From: Sipunculus nudus
Taxonomy: Eukaryota > Annelida > Sipuncula > Golfingiida > Sipunculidae
Assembly: GCA_026874595.1 (NCBI GenBank)
Contig: CM049316.1
Span: 39,686,695-39,750,694, forward strand
Direction: 5' to 3'
Length of the DNA: 64,000 nt
A model generated the notes under the pieces. That model was not told the origin of the DNA and searched no databases. It saw nothing but the letters and a program-made list of their open reading frames with translations. This document shows, piece after piece, positions 24,401-33,764 of this stretch (its first letter is position 1; each line of letters opens with the position of its first letter). A program made the translations under genes and the position numbers.

Positions 24401-26278
24401 TGAATCTGGATATGAACTCGAGCTAGGACTTTCATCCTTCTTAAAAGGTTCTTCTTTTTGAAGGAACGATGGACCCTTGTATAAAGACTCAGTTTGGTCT
24501 CTCATGCCAGGGAAAGGTTCGCTACCATGAGGCCTTTCAGGGACGGAGAATCTCCCTTGGCCTCCCCGAAATCCTCTTAGAGCGCCTCTTCCACGTATTC
24601 TTTCAGGAAACGCTGGTAAATTTGGATCCTTTGTTTCCTGACCTGCATATTCTGACTCCCTCTCTGAATTTTCTGGCGCACGATGTTGTTCATATTCCCC
24701 GCGGCTTTCCAGTCCATAATCTAATGAATCCTCATAATAATTTCTTTCTGCAAGGCCACCACCTCTACCCCTACCTCTCATCACGCTGCCTCGCACTGGT
24801 CGTCTACCAGGTGAAATTCCTCGCATCCCACGTCCAGCTAAATTGCCAGATCCAGGATACTGGTCCTTCCCATAATCAGGACCACTTCCATGTCTTCCTT
24901 CGCCTCTACTATCAAATGACCCACGGGACATCTGACCACGGCCCCTTCCTCTAAATCCTGGGAAGCCTTGACCACCTAACGCTCTGTTATCAACATCAAA
25001 TTGTTCAGAATAATCAGCTGGCTGCTTACTCATCATGTGGTCATCAGACACTTCGTCAACACTTGAAAATGAACGATACTCAGCATCTCTACGTCCTACA
25101 TCTCTTTGGAGTCTGCCCGGTGCTTCTTGTCTATCAGGGGTTAATCCTCTGCCAACATTCATCCTTTCAAGTCCTTGGACTGGAGTTGAGCGATGGCCAT
25201 ACTCCTGATACTGCTCTCGATGTTTGTCACCATATGAAGAACCAACATCCATCTCCTTTTTTGCACGAGATGCATAAACATCTTCTGGGTTTGGCCTCTG
25301 GCCGACAGACACAGACGAAGATGCATCAGAGAATCTGGTGGATGGCCTGCCCATAGGTGAAGGGCGTGAATGTGGTGTTATATCTGGTGGCTTGGCTGAT
25401 TCAAAGTCACTCGTTTCATGAGTGGAAGAAAGCGGTGGTTTCGTTGGGTATTGCCTTTCGGTCGTCGGTTTCATTTGTGATGGGAACCTTTGGTCTGGGG
25501 CAATATTCATTTGCTCGTGCCGATAAGGACCCGAGAAGCGATCACCTTTTATTAGGGGAGGTCTTCTTGTTTCATCATTAACTGGGGACCGATCACGTGT
25601 TGTTGAATTGCCAGATGATACAGGCGGTCTGAACGCTTGTCCAGGGGGTGGCATCTTGCTGAGTGTATCCACAGAAGATGCGTAACTTGTCTGAGGAGAG
25701 CTGCTGTGTGGTAAACCCATAGCTGGCATTGCAGGAGGCGAAGGAAAGGATTCATCTGTGAATGGTCGCTTAGACATTTGGGTTGATTCTGCACCAAAAG
25801 CAGAACCAGGAACTTTGAATAAACTCGGAGGAGGCTGGAACAGATCCGGTTTGAATGGCGGAGGTGGTCCTGGGAATTGCGGCATGTGTGCAGCAGATCC
25901 CGGACCGGGTGGATTAGATCTTGGTGGCCAACTTGGAGCTGTTGTCTGAACTGATGGATACTCCGCATTTACACTTTGGGCAGCAGACAAGCCTCCAGAA
26001 CTTCCGACGGTAGACTCCCTTGCACCAGCGATGACACTTTGCATCTCTGACTTGCTGCTCAAAAACAGCTTTACTTGCATGTTGTTGATTAACTTATTGT
26101 TCATATGCATTGCCTGCCGGGCATCCTCATCTGTCGAAAAGGCAATAAAAGCGTCACCATCCTCGCCACCAACAATATGAACACCGCCATCAGGAATTGA
26201 CAGTCCTTGGAAGAACCGACGTATATCTCCAGCATTTGCCGACCATGGCAAATTCTGTAGTCTTATGATCACAGACAT
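21464..26278 (-). CDS. RBM12: RNA-binding protein 12 (RBM12/SWAN) orthologue, 1604 residues, single coding exon
   Basis: The N-terminus, MSVIIRLQNLP...IRRFFQGL.IPDGGVHIVGG, matches vertebrate RBM12 from its own first Met. An in-frame Met 11 codons upstream lies beyond a splice acceptor and is rejected. There are five RRM-like domains at about residues 1-80, 851-930 (NLCVYVTGLP), 987-1062 (NVCLAVGNLP), 1168-1245 (LVVKLEGIPY) and 1528-1600 (ending GRPVELFRPKP). Residues about 90-430 are Pro/Ser-rich. About 435-590 is RG/RGG-rich. A charged Asn/Asp/Lys/Arg stretch precedes RRM4. About 1330-1525 is Met/Pro/Glu-rich. RBM12 is a nuclear protein of the RRM family related to hnRNP F/H-type quasi-RRMs. 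Human RBM12 is about 930 residues; the extra length here is in the disordered linkers. The intronless coding region matches the vertebrate gene. Confidence 0.96.
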   Translation of the reverse strand: MSVIIRLQNLPWSANAGDIRRFFQGLSIPDGGVHIVGGEDGDAFIAFSTDEDARQAMHMNNKLINNMQVKLFLSSKSEMQSVIAGARESTVGSSGGLSAAQSVNAEYPSVQTTAPSWPPRSNPPGPGSAAHMPQFPGPPPPFKPDLFQPPPSLFKVPGSAFGAESTQMSKRPFTDESFPSPPAMPAMGLPHSSSPQTSYASSVDTLSKMPPPGQAFRPPVSSGNSTTRDRSPVNDETRRPPLIKGDRFSGPYRHEQMNIAPDQRFPSQMKPTTERQYPTKPPLSSTHETSDFESAKPPDITPHSRPSPMGRPSTRFSDASSSVSVGQRPNPEDVYASRAKKEMDVGSSYGDKHREQYQEYGHRSTPVQGLERMNVGRGLTPDRQEAPGRLQRDVGRRDAEYRSFSSVDEVSDDHMMSKQPADYSEQFDVDNRALGGQGFPGFRGRGRGQMSRGSFDSRGEGRHGSGPDYGKDQYPGSGNLAGRGMRGISPGRRPVRGSVMRGRGRGGGLAERNYYEDSLDYGLESRGEYEQHRAPENSERESEYAGQETKDPNLPAFPERIRGRGALRGFRGGQGRFSVPERPHGSEPFPGMRDQTESLYKGPSFLQKEEPFKKDESPSSSSYPDSGPKPPYPGVMSRPGYPPRLSDSRNGQRRNFTSNEQDYHDKRDYDVRDSRPGLQGQHARGNGHPGRPDFPPSKPSYSEDQTSRPPRSDMRRHFEQLQQHSSVPSRNEPPWAREKRSFEDKTRPGAISSDERNRRPTPDRNKGNDGPGAVRDVQLRSGQPPRSGLNRPPHFDSPGHQSSPVPRSRTYPQNVTGDSVSRPSPAQDRSITQDQPPPKSPESTRKRPREQNLCVYVTGLPRDASVRDVRQFFHNCEIPWTGIKLITDRQGTRTGEAYIQFANEQTALEGKKRNGNFMGRSKVRVETCTAAKFEEALDSHTQNKQSPQVTPEPPKRVKTETKSLEDKKSSEDSKKVITCAPQQKQSENVCLAVGNLPPHAEEKDIRDFFHPVKVKNVFLNYDRNGKTMESGYVEFNVVADSERAVKLSGKEMKGNKIEVQVIQQNKEETKINKEQPSKTPAQAQPSQAPKPEERKVLAADPAASSPQNKKEQQNKNQRPVDSSDNNTRDSRTQNRDKSNDNKEHTRDNKANVKDSTDRNREHRSSRDSNPLVVKLEGIPYAADETAVRHFFRGISILPKGIHFLTREDGRPTGSAIVQFASHRDRGRVMDRNRGYMGRRFILIKIISEEEMERDLRPRGQRRDPVSRNPREDAPKRSDEPSNTNVPSIFDLPEVTPTDSNQRQRPDSNRMRPESELQSHLPESLPMRGPGQEDLRQMPGLIGEGPPHLSLARGRGRGLIGPPPDSEEEVMIERPYGRMPARRRPMQPPDDRGLIDPGAEEYEYMETAEDPHMHDMHRDMLRGHPRHDEGFHGRRQAGRMDEMHGPPRGPLLKQPLLGEHPQAEHFVAEEPHEDMEYEEENVQFYPPDHPGPPPPSRRPPPRGPAGEPGRGPLPRGPSRNEGWFPVAMKRAPPKVTLEDILEFLLPHKAIPDSVKVRYNADGTPTGDVLVAFSTPQEAMRAIEERNMKPLLGRPVELFRPKPNMW

Positions 26279-26300
26279 TTTGCTGAAAATAAAGAAACAT
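26279..26300 (-). promoter_or_regulatory. Splice acceptor 4 bp before the RBM12 start codon (5'UTR intron)
   Basis: On the minus strand the sequence is TTTCTTTATTTTCAG|CAAA-ATG. The acceptor AG is at 26284-26283 and the exon begins at 26282. The first exon is therefore non-coding and lies further right. I could not locate it. Confidence 0.8.
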
Positions 26301-27234
26301 AAATTAGACAAATGAAAATTAACTTATTAAATGGGTTACACATGATAGCTTGTAAAAGCAGCGATGAATACTTCGCAGAGGTGCAGCATTAACTTGAAAA
26401 TTTTCATTGACAAATTAGACGCTTGAAAATTGTTAATCGGTTATGGAAAGGTGATATAAGATGACAAAAAACATTAAAGGAACTAGAAGAGGTGTGGCGA
26501 TTGTCACATATTTCAAGTATTTCAAATTATTCCGTTTTTGGATAATATGGCTGCAACGCCAAAGACCAAGCGAGTTCAAATGTCAGCAGTGCAACATGGA
26601 CTTTTAAAAGACCAAAATGTCAGGGGCCAAAATGATGCAGGTTCTCGCCCCGAGAGTACATTTCTCAGCGATATGACCTAAGATATATTTTTCTAATAGA
26701 ATGCTACATTGCATTGCGTATAGGGATTGCTCAAGGGCATTTAATCGAGAAAGAGGCATAGTAGATAAAGTTGTACTAAATTTGTATGGGGACATGACCA
26801 AACAAAAAAAGTGGCCCGCTTTACTGTATGTTTAGCATGACCATAGTTTTTAATTTGAGCGTTTAATAATTTCAAGTATATATATGAATGGGCTGAGATT
26901 CACAATTCGCAGTCATAATTCTGAAGAACCTACTTGCCAATATTGATGAAACTTTCTATGATTAGAGAAATATTTATCACATATGTTCAGTTATAATTCG
27001 ATGACTTGATGGTCTGAAGCAAAATGTGTGGTTGATAAGCAAACAGGAACTAATCCCATAGCTTAATTGATACCCATCAGTCTCAAAAGGAACACAACAA
27101 AAGCCAAATATAAGGTCAACATATAAAGCAAAAATCAAGAAAATCCATGCAAGAATTATTGAGAAACGGATGCTTTTGTATGAAGTTTAATGCAATACAT
27201 AACAACTTTCATAAAAGATGGTCATATTTTTCAA
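26301..27234 (-). other. RBM12 upstream intron or flanking DNA, no gene seen
   Basis: AT-rich. The stretch 26890-27000 (GGGCTGAGATTCACAATTCGCAG...) resembles 28285-28390 (GGGCTGCGATTCACAACTAG...), so part of it is an old dispersed repeat. Otherwise unrecognised. Confidence 0.4.
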
Positions 27235-27309
27235 GCAATCTTTGACCCAATCCTTTTCAAGATTACATTAATACATGTCCCACTGCATTTCCTTTAACAG
27301 TTCTAGAGA

Positions 27310-27416
27310 TAATTTGTTTAAAAGGAATTTAAAATGGCTACCTGGTGGCCACATTTGGATTTCTGTCAGGTCTGAAATCCGAAAACAAACATCCTCTAAA
27401 AGGGACCAAACATTAA
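27310..27416 (+). repeat. Dispersed repeat J, copy 1
   Basis: ATGGCTACCTGG..., ATTTGGATTTCTG..., CATCCTCTAAAAGGGACCAAAC is similar to 31180-31260 (GTGGCTACCTAGCAGAC..., ATTGGATTTCTGAC, CATCCTCCAATAAGAGACCAAAC). Confidence 0.55.
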
Positions 27417-27594
27417 ACAAGGCCTACAGGCCTAATGCGAACCTGTGCAAAGTTTGGGAGTATGAATGGAGGTTTATTTTTAAAATTTAATATTGATCCT
27501 CTTTAAGTCCTGCATATCTACCTTAGTCATTATGATTTCAGCAAAATGGACATTCCGGACCTGCAAGTTTCAGACTAGGACATTTTAAAACTAG
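27417..27594 (+). repeat. Family G repeat, copy 1 (AAGGCCTACAGGCCTAATG...)
   Basis: An ~175-bp unit starting with the palindrome AGGCCTACAGGCCT and ending GACTAGGACATTTTAAAACTAG. It is nearly identical to 58969-59143. A 5' fragment also occurs at 41750-41781. Confidence 0.85.
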
Positions 27595-27690
27595 AATATG
27601 GGTAGTCGACAAGCAACTACGTGTATCCCCAGGTGAAGTGAGGCATGGATTAAGTGGCAAGGGGAATAAAGTGAGGTGTGTTGCATATTA
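27591..27690 (+). repeat. Family C terminal fragment (CTAG + GTAGTCGACAAGCAACTAC hairpin)
   Basis: CTAGAATATGGGTAGTCGAC, then ...CTACGTGTATCC and GTGAAGTGAGGCATGGATT, equals the start of the family C element at 37245. The array and the other end are absent. Confidence 0.75.
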
Positions 27691-28002
27691 GCATGGATGT
27701 CTACTAGGGCTGGGTATCGGTCCGCCTCTTCTGGTACAATACGTATTGCGATACAGTTAATTCGATACCGATACATATTGATGATACATTTCATTTTTCT
27801 TTGTATATCATTTCTCAATATAATCTCTGTTTCTTGTTTTTATTTGTTTTTTTTTTTTTATTTTAACATACAACACATTTAGTATGCTATGCACTTAAGC
27901 AGCTTTAGCTTGATATTAAATAAATGAACAAACCAGTTGCTTTTAATTATAAAAATCTATCTAATCAAGACTAGCAAAATTTCGATCTTCTTTTGCCCTT
28001 AG

Positions 28003-28019
28003 CATCCCCCCCCCCCCCG
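28003..28019 (+). repeat. Poly-C run
   Basis: C tract of about 14 bases following CATCC. Confidence 0.9.
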
Positions 28020-28227
28020 CACAAACATGTTTTATTGCATTTGGTTGGGAAAATCATAGGCTGTTTTTTTATGTCATGTAATAACACAGTTTGTACAATC
28101 CTGTTAATATGAATCCCATTAGTCACTCTCCTGTTTGTACAGGATTTGTCCCCAGGCTTTAACAATTTATTTGAAATTTGACTTCGTACGCGGGAGTTCC
28201 GAGTAACCTATGACTGGCTGTGTTAAT

Positions 28228-28399
28228 AAAAACAAGTGACCCATTGGTCATGACGCTCAGCTGCCAAGCATGACCTGCGACATCATGGGCTGCGATTCAC
28301 AACTAGTAAAATTGTTGCAGAACCTATATGCCAATTTTGTTTAAACTTTCTAAATTGCCATAAATTCTTATTATATATGTCTGGTTAAAACATAGTGAA
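28228..28399 (+). repeat. Family H element fragment, copy 2
   Basis: AACAAGTGACCCATTGGTCATGACGCTCAGCTG start motif, followed by GGGCTGCGATTCACAACTAG and a downstream body similar to 26890-27000. It abuts family B copy 1. Confidence 0.55.
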
Positions 28400-30596
28400 C
28401 CAGATATTTCTTGGCACCGCAGGTGCCAGAGTATCCCCAGACATAGTAGGGCCCGCCCCCCCCCCCCCCCTTTAAGAATAGGCCCCCATTTTTAGCAGCA
28501 TATACTGACACTTGGCAAGCAAATATTGTTTCTTCCATCTATCAATCCACAATCTTTTTAAAGATGTTGGTCCTGTGATCTTGACCTTTGACCTCATGAC
28601 CCAAAAATCAACTGGGGTCTTGGTTTTTCAATGGGACATATATAAGTCAAGTTTGAAATCTATACATCAATAAAAGCAGGAATTATCATCCAGAAACTAA
28701 TTTTTGGACAGATGGCTCCTGTGGCCTTGACCTTTGACCTTGTGACCCCAAAATTGAAATTGATCATCCACTTTTATATATAAATCAATAGAGGTCTAGA
28801 TTTATTGATGGGCCATATATAAGTCAGGTTTGAAATCCATATATTAATCCAAGCTTGAATTATCATCTCAGGAACTAATTTTTGGACAGATGGCTCCTGT
28901 GACTTTCACCTTTGACCTTGTGACCTCACAATTGACAGGCGTCTTCCTCTATTGGCAGGGGAACTGTATGTGCAAGAAGAAATGTCTGAGATGAAATGTT
29001 TGGCTGAAAATGCATCCACATCTTTTTAAAGATGTGTCCTGTGACCTTGACCTTTGACCTCATGATCCCAAAATCAATTCGGGTCTTGCTTTTCCAATGG
29101 GACATATACAAGTCAAGTTTGAAATCCATACATCAATAAAAGCAGGCATTATCATCCAGAAACTAATTTTTGGACAGATGGCTCCTGTGACCTTCACCTT
29201 TGACCTTGTGACCTCAAAATTGATAGGGGTCTTCCACTCTTGGCAGGTGATCTATATGTGCAAGATGAAAGATCTGAGATGAATTGTTTGACTGAAAATG
29301 CATCCACAATCTTTTTAAAGATGTCCTGTGACCTTGACCTTTGATCCCATGACCCCAAAATCAATTCGGGTCTTGCTTTTCCAATGGGTCATACACAAGT
29401 CATGTTTGGAATCCATACATCAATAAAAGCAGGAATTATCATCCAGAAACTAATTTTTGGACAGATGGCTCCTGTGACCTTCACCTTTGACCTTGTGACC
29501 TCAAATTGATAGGGGTCTTCCTCTATTGGCAGATGAACTATATGTGCAAGCTGAAAGGTCTGAGATGAAATGTTTGGCTGAAAATGCATCCACAATCTTT
29601 TTAAAGATGTGTCCTGTGACCTTGACCTTTGACCTCATGACCCCAAAATCAATTGGAGTCTTGCTTTTTCAATGGGACATATATAAGTCAAGTTTGAAAT
29701 CAATACATCAATAAAAGCAGGAATTATCATCCAGAAACTAATTTTTGGACAGATAGCTCCTGTGGCCTTGACCTTTGTTCTTGTGACCCCAAAATTGATA
29801 TGGATCATCCACTATTGGCAAGTGACCTATATATTCAAGATGGAAGACCTGGGATGAAAGTTTGGCTTAAAATGCATGGCTTAAAATGCATCCACAGTAT
29901 CTTTTAAGATGCGAGTCCAGTGACCTTTGACCTCATGACCCTAGAACCTATAGGGTTCTTACTTTAGTGGTGGGCCATACATAAGTCACGTTTGAAATCC
30001 ATATGGCTATCAACACTGGAGATATCATAAGAGGTGTGTGATTTTCACCAAATATGGACACATTAAAGGTCAAGGACACTCTCATGGTAAAGGTCATGAC
30101 CCAAATGTTAATAGACCTCATCCCATAACCCATCTCTCTACATGTGCATAATATGAAAGAAATCTGTCCATTAGTTTTTTTACTTATAATGCTTACAGAA
30201 CTGTTAAGTGGCAATTATGGGGGTATTAACAGGCGCAAAAACAAGAAAAGGATAATAGGTGGCGCCACCAGTTTCCAGTATATCACAAGGCTATCCAAGA
30301 TCTTCGGTCACCTTGATTTTTGGACCAGTCCATGCAAGCTTACTTGAGATATTTAAGAATTTGTGTTATTTTCAGCAAAAATGGACCTATTCAAGGTCAC
30401 GGTCACTCTCCTAGCATAGTTCATGACCCCATTAATTAGGCTTCGTCCCCTTACCTATATGTATACAAATGTAAAGTTTGAAAAAGATCAGGGAAATATT
30501 TTTTGAGTTATCCCGCTCACAAGGTTTTTCTGCGGCGGCGGCGGCGGCGTGACCGTCATGAAACCATAGTATCCCGACTTTGTCTGGGGATACAAT
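28400..30596 (-). mobile_element. Family B tandem-array element, copy 1 (Helentron-like, minus orientation)
   Basis: The left end is CCAG (mutated CTAG), then the hairpin TTGGCACC-GCA-GGTGCCAG, then GTATCCCCAGACATAGTAG and a poly-C tract. The right end is CGG repeats, CATAGTATCCC and GTCTGGGGATACAAT, whose last arm is the inverse of the left GTATCCCCAGAC. About five units of roughly 290 bp lie between. Each carries CTTGACCTTTGACCTCATGACC and TTCACCTTTGACCTTGTGACC. No coding region. Confidence 0.85.
30535..30550 (+). repeat. (CGG)n tract inside the end of family B copy 1
   Basis: Five to six CGG/GCG triplets, about 40 bp from the terminal hairpin. The same placement occurs in copy 2 and in family C. 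Confidence 0.9.
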
Positions 30597-31145
30597 AACT
30601 TAGCCAAAAGTAACTGAAGAGAGACCATTTGAACAAACTTCAGAAATCACTACCCTAGGATCATTTCTGTGCAATATTAAACATTTTGGCCATATGGTTT
30701 CAGAGAAGAAGTTTTTTGTCGCCCTCAGTGTGATACAGGCACTGATGATTTAAATTTTTGATATGATTTTTTTGCACAGTTAACAAAGTTCAACCTCCTG
30801 TAACTTGGCCAAAAATCTTTGAACTGAAACCATTAGAACAAACTTGAGAATGATTGTTCCAGGGATCATTTCTGTGAAATATTGGATAATTTGGCTGGAC
30901 AGTTTCGGAGGAGAAGATTTTTAAAGCTTTTTTAGCTTTTTCCCTATACAATCTAAGAATATGCAGTTAAAAAAAATTAAACAAAATCGGATATTGTTTT
31001 TTGGATGATTATTTGCAAAAAAATTGTTGATGCAAGCTCCTGCCATTTTTGAGATAGCTATGGTTAACGTACAGACGACGCACGACGCACGACACATGAC
31101 GGACGACGCCGCACTATCGCATAAGCTCACAGGTTCGCTAAAAAT
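30597..31145 (-). mobile_element. Family F element, copy 1
   Basis: It has two diverged body units (GAACAAACTTCAGAAATCACTACCCTAGGATCATTTCTGTG and GAACAAACTTGAGAATGATTGTTCCAGGGATCATTTCTGTG). After them come GACGACGCACGACGC repeats and the end CATAAGCTCACAGGTTCGCTAAAAA. It lies directly against family B copy 1. Related copies are at about 42175-42800 and 59155-59450. Confidence 0.7.
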
Positions 31146-31159
31146 ATCACAGAAACTGA

Positions 31160-31330
31160 ACTGACAAAAGGATTTCTAAGGTGGCTACCTAGCAGACATA
31201 TTGGATTTCTGACAAGTTTGACATTTGATATCACACATCCTCCAATAAGAGACCAAACTTATGGCAATTTCTACAAAGAATGTGACATTAATCAATGTCC
31301 AAAACAATTCAAAAGGCATGATCAGGTTGG
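31160..31330 (+). repeat. Dispersed repeat J, copy 2
   Basis: Similar to 27310-27416. See that entry for the shared words. Confidence 0.5.
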
Positions 31331-31849
31331 AGAGCTCTCATATCATATTTTTCGACATGCAAATGTAAAAGTGTAAGACCAATATTTTTTTAAATTATCA
31401 CCTTGCTTTTTAGTAGGTTTAGTAGGTAACTGCAAAACCTGAAAGAAAAGAAATGCAAGAAGCATCACTAAAAGTCTTGTAAAACAAATAAAGCCATCCT
31501 AAATCCAGGTACAGACTTGCTGGTATATCTGATGATTTGTATATAAAATTTTTAGATATCTAGGAAACTAAGTTCATTGCTATGATTCCATAAACTAAAA
31601 TGCAAAATGTTCCCATCATCTTATAAATCAGTAGCTAAACCATAATATAATAATCTTAAGTCTTAATCCCACCTCAGGCAACAGTGTTTTTTTTGTTATG
31701 CACTAATGATGTGCTAATCTTTCAAAGGGCTGATACAAAAGGAATCATATATCACAAGTGTCGCTCAAAATTACGGCCACCCAGTGACATGTACCAGTTG
31801 GAGTGCAATGGTATATATAAGAAAAATACAGATGATCTATAAAGTAAGT

Positions 31850-32735
31850 TTTTATTGTGAACGTCCTTGACCTATGACCTTGGCCTTTTGCCCACATATC
31901 AATAGGATCCTTTCTACAATGATAGGTAACTACAAACCACTTAAACTACTGACCACTTAAAACTGGAGTTATCACTTGGCAACCAATGTGTGAATAACTT
32001 TGACCTCCAACCTTTAACCTCCTGACCGGCTGACCTTAAAATTAATAATTTATTTCTTCAAGCAAACAGACCCATAAATATGAAGTTTGAATAAAATTGA
32101 TCGATGCATAGATGGGCAAACTGAAAGACTTGAGGTTTTGGATAAACAGTTTAGCTTGAAATATGTTCAAAAGCATTTGGGACAAGAAAGTACTGTGACC
32201 TTGAACTGTGACCTTTTGAACTCAACATTAATAGGGTTCTTCCCCTATTGGCAGGCCATATAAGACAGATGGAAGGTATAGGTTGTAAAGTTTGCCTTAA
32301 AATGACTCCACATAAGAAGTGGGTGTGGTGAACTTGACCTTTGACCTCAAAATCAACAGGTCTTTTCCCCTGTTGGCAATGAAGCGATGTCAATGCTGGA
32401 AGGTGTGGAAGAAAAGTCTAGCTTGAAATGTGTCCACAACCTTTTTTAAAAGTGGAACAGTGACCTTGACCTTTGACCTTGTTACCTCAAAACCTATAGG
32501 ATTCTTCTCCAACTTGGTATGTGAGACATATGTGAAAGATCAAAGGTTTGGGATGAAAGGTTTGGCTTAAAATGCATCCACAAGCTTTTCAAAGAAGTAT
32601 GTCCTGTTATCGTGACCTTTTACCTTGTGACCTCAAAATAATTATGGTTCTTCCCCTGTTAATTGGTAGGTGAGCCATATGTTAAAGATGGAAGGTTTAA
32701 AATGAAAATTTTGGCTATAAGAATTAATTCTGGCG
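31850..32735 (-). repeat. Degenerate family B-like array
   Basis: Recurrent GTGACCTTGACCTTTGACC, CAAAATnAATAGG...TTCTTCCCCTnTTGGCAGG and GATGGAAGGT...GGATGAAAAGTTTGGCTTAAAATG, with a period near 150 bp. It is an old, decayed relative of family B without clear ends. Confidence 0.65.
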
Positions 32736-32739
32736 GGAG

Positions 32740-32995
32740 CAAACGCACCCCGTAACTCGAAGAATATAGGTCGCAGTGACCTGATTTCAGAATTGCAAGG
32801 AGATCTTTTTAGAACCTCTAAGACTACATAGGGTTCATGATCCTAGCCCTTACGGTTACAATTTGTTCCCTGCTAACGGACGGACGGCCGGCCGGGCCGG
32901 ACGGCCAGATGGCCGGACAGACAGACGGAAAGACGAAGGACAAAGACCCTTCGATGTAGCACAGCATGACTGAAAGTCAGCCGAGTTAAAATACA
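32740..32995 (-). mobile_element. Family E terminal region, copy 2
   Basis: Read on the minus strand: TTTTAACTCGGCTGACTTTCAGTCA, a GTCC/GGCC-rich tract, CGTTAGCAGGGAACAA, then AGGTCACTGCGACCTATATTC. The same order of words occurs at 38453-38665, so this is a short family E member with both ends. Confidence 0.65.
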
Positions 32996-32999
32996 ACAA

Positions 33000-33764
33000 A
33001 GCCACAGTTCCTAAAAATAAATCTTTGATATGGAACTTATGGCTAGGTTTAAATTACCTGTAATTATCGGTTACGTTACGAATTTTAAACAACTAGCCAG
33101 AGATGCTTTCTTCTAAGCCTCTTCTCATTTGGAATGCAAACTCACAGCCAATATTATGTGTAACAATACACCCTCACTAATTTTCCATTAAATAAGTTAG
33201 TTTGTTTTAATTTCTCAACATCCTTAAGGCCTAATTTGAAATATGCGTTAGCCGTGATTATACAACTCGGAAGGCATTCTAACTGGACCGCTTGGCCCTC
33301 TTGGCAGACACGCATACGAGGGAGGTAAGTTCCGTTAAAGTGGACGAGGAATAAGCTTACACGGAACCCCTGTAAGCTGCTCGTTTCGGGTCACATTGGT
33401 GGGGTCATTGCAGGATGGTTTGTAAATATAAGTATCATGCACAGAGACGGATTTAGAGGTGAACAAGAGGAGTGCGCTCGTTCTTTGTCAAGGCATCTGG
33501 GAAAATAATAGCTAATAATAGAGCTTAACACCGAAATGCAGCGCCGTTTTCCTTCTCTTTTCATCTACGCGCGGCAGTTATTTATATAGTCCATTAGCAT
33601 TCCCGGCACACCTTTTGACAGAAGCCTCGGGTGACGACCCCCCCCCCCCCTTTTCTCAAATCCTCTATTCTGACAGGATACCACCCAAATTGTCGGAAAT
33701 TATATATAATGCTTTTTTTCGTTGTTTGACCGGCTGGTTTGTTTGTAAGCAAATTTACTCAAAA
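33000..33764. other. Intergenic, nothing recognised except a poly-C run near 33640
   Basis: No frame, repeat array or RNA gene noted. A C tract of about 13 bases lies at 33639-33651. Confidence 0.4.

Noticed and set aside
21633-25581. Long + strand frames inside RBM12
   Set aside because: They are antisense shadows of the RBM12 coding exon with repetitive, family-free translations.
26279-26311. RBM12 start at the upstream Met (11 extra residues)
   Set aside because: A TTTATTTTCAG acceptor lies between it and the family-matching Met, so those codons are intron.
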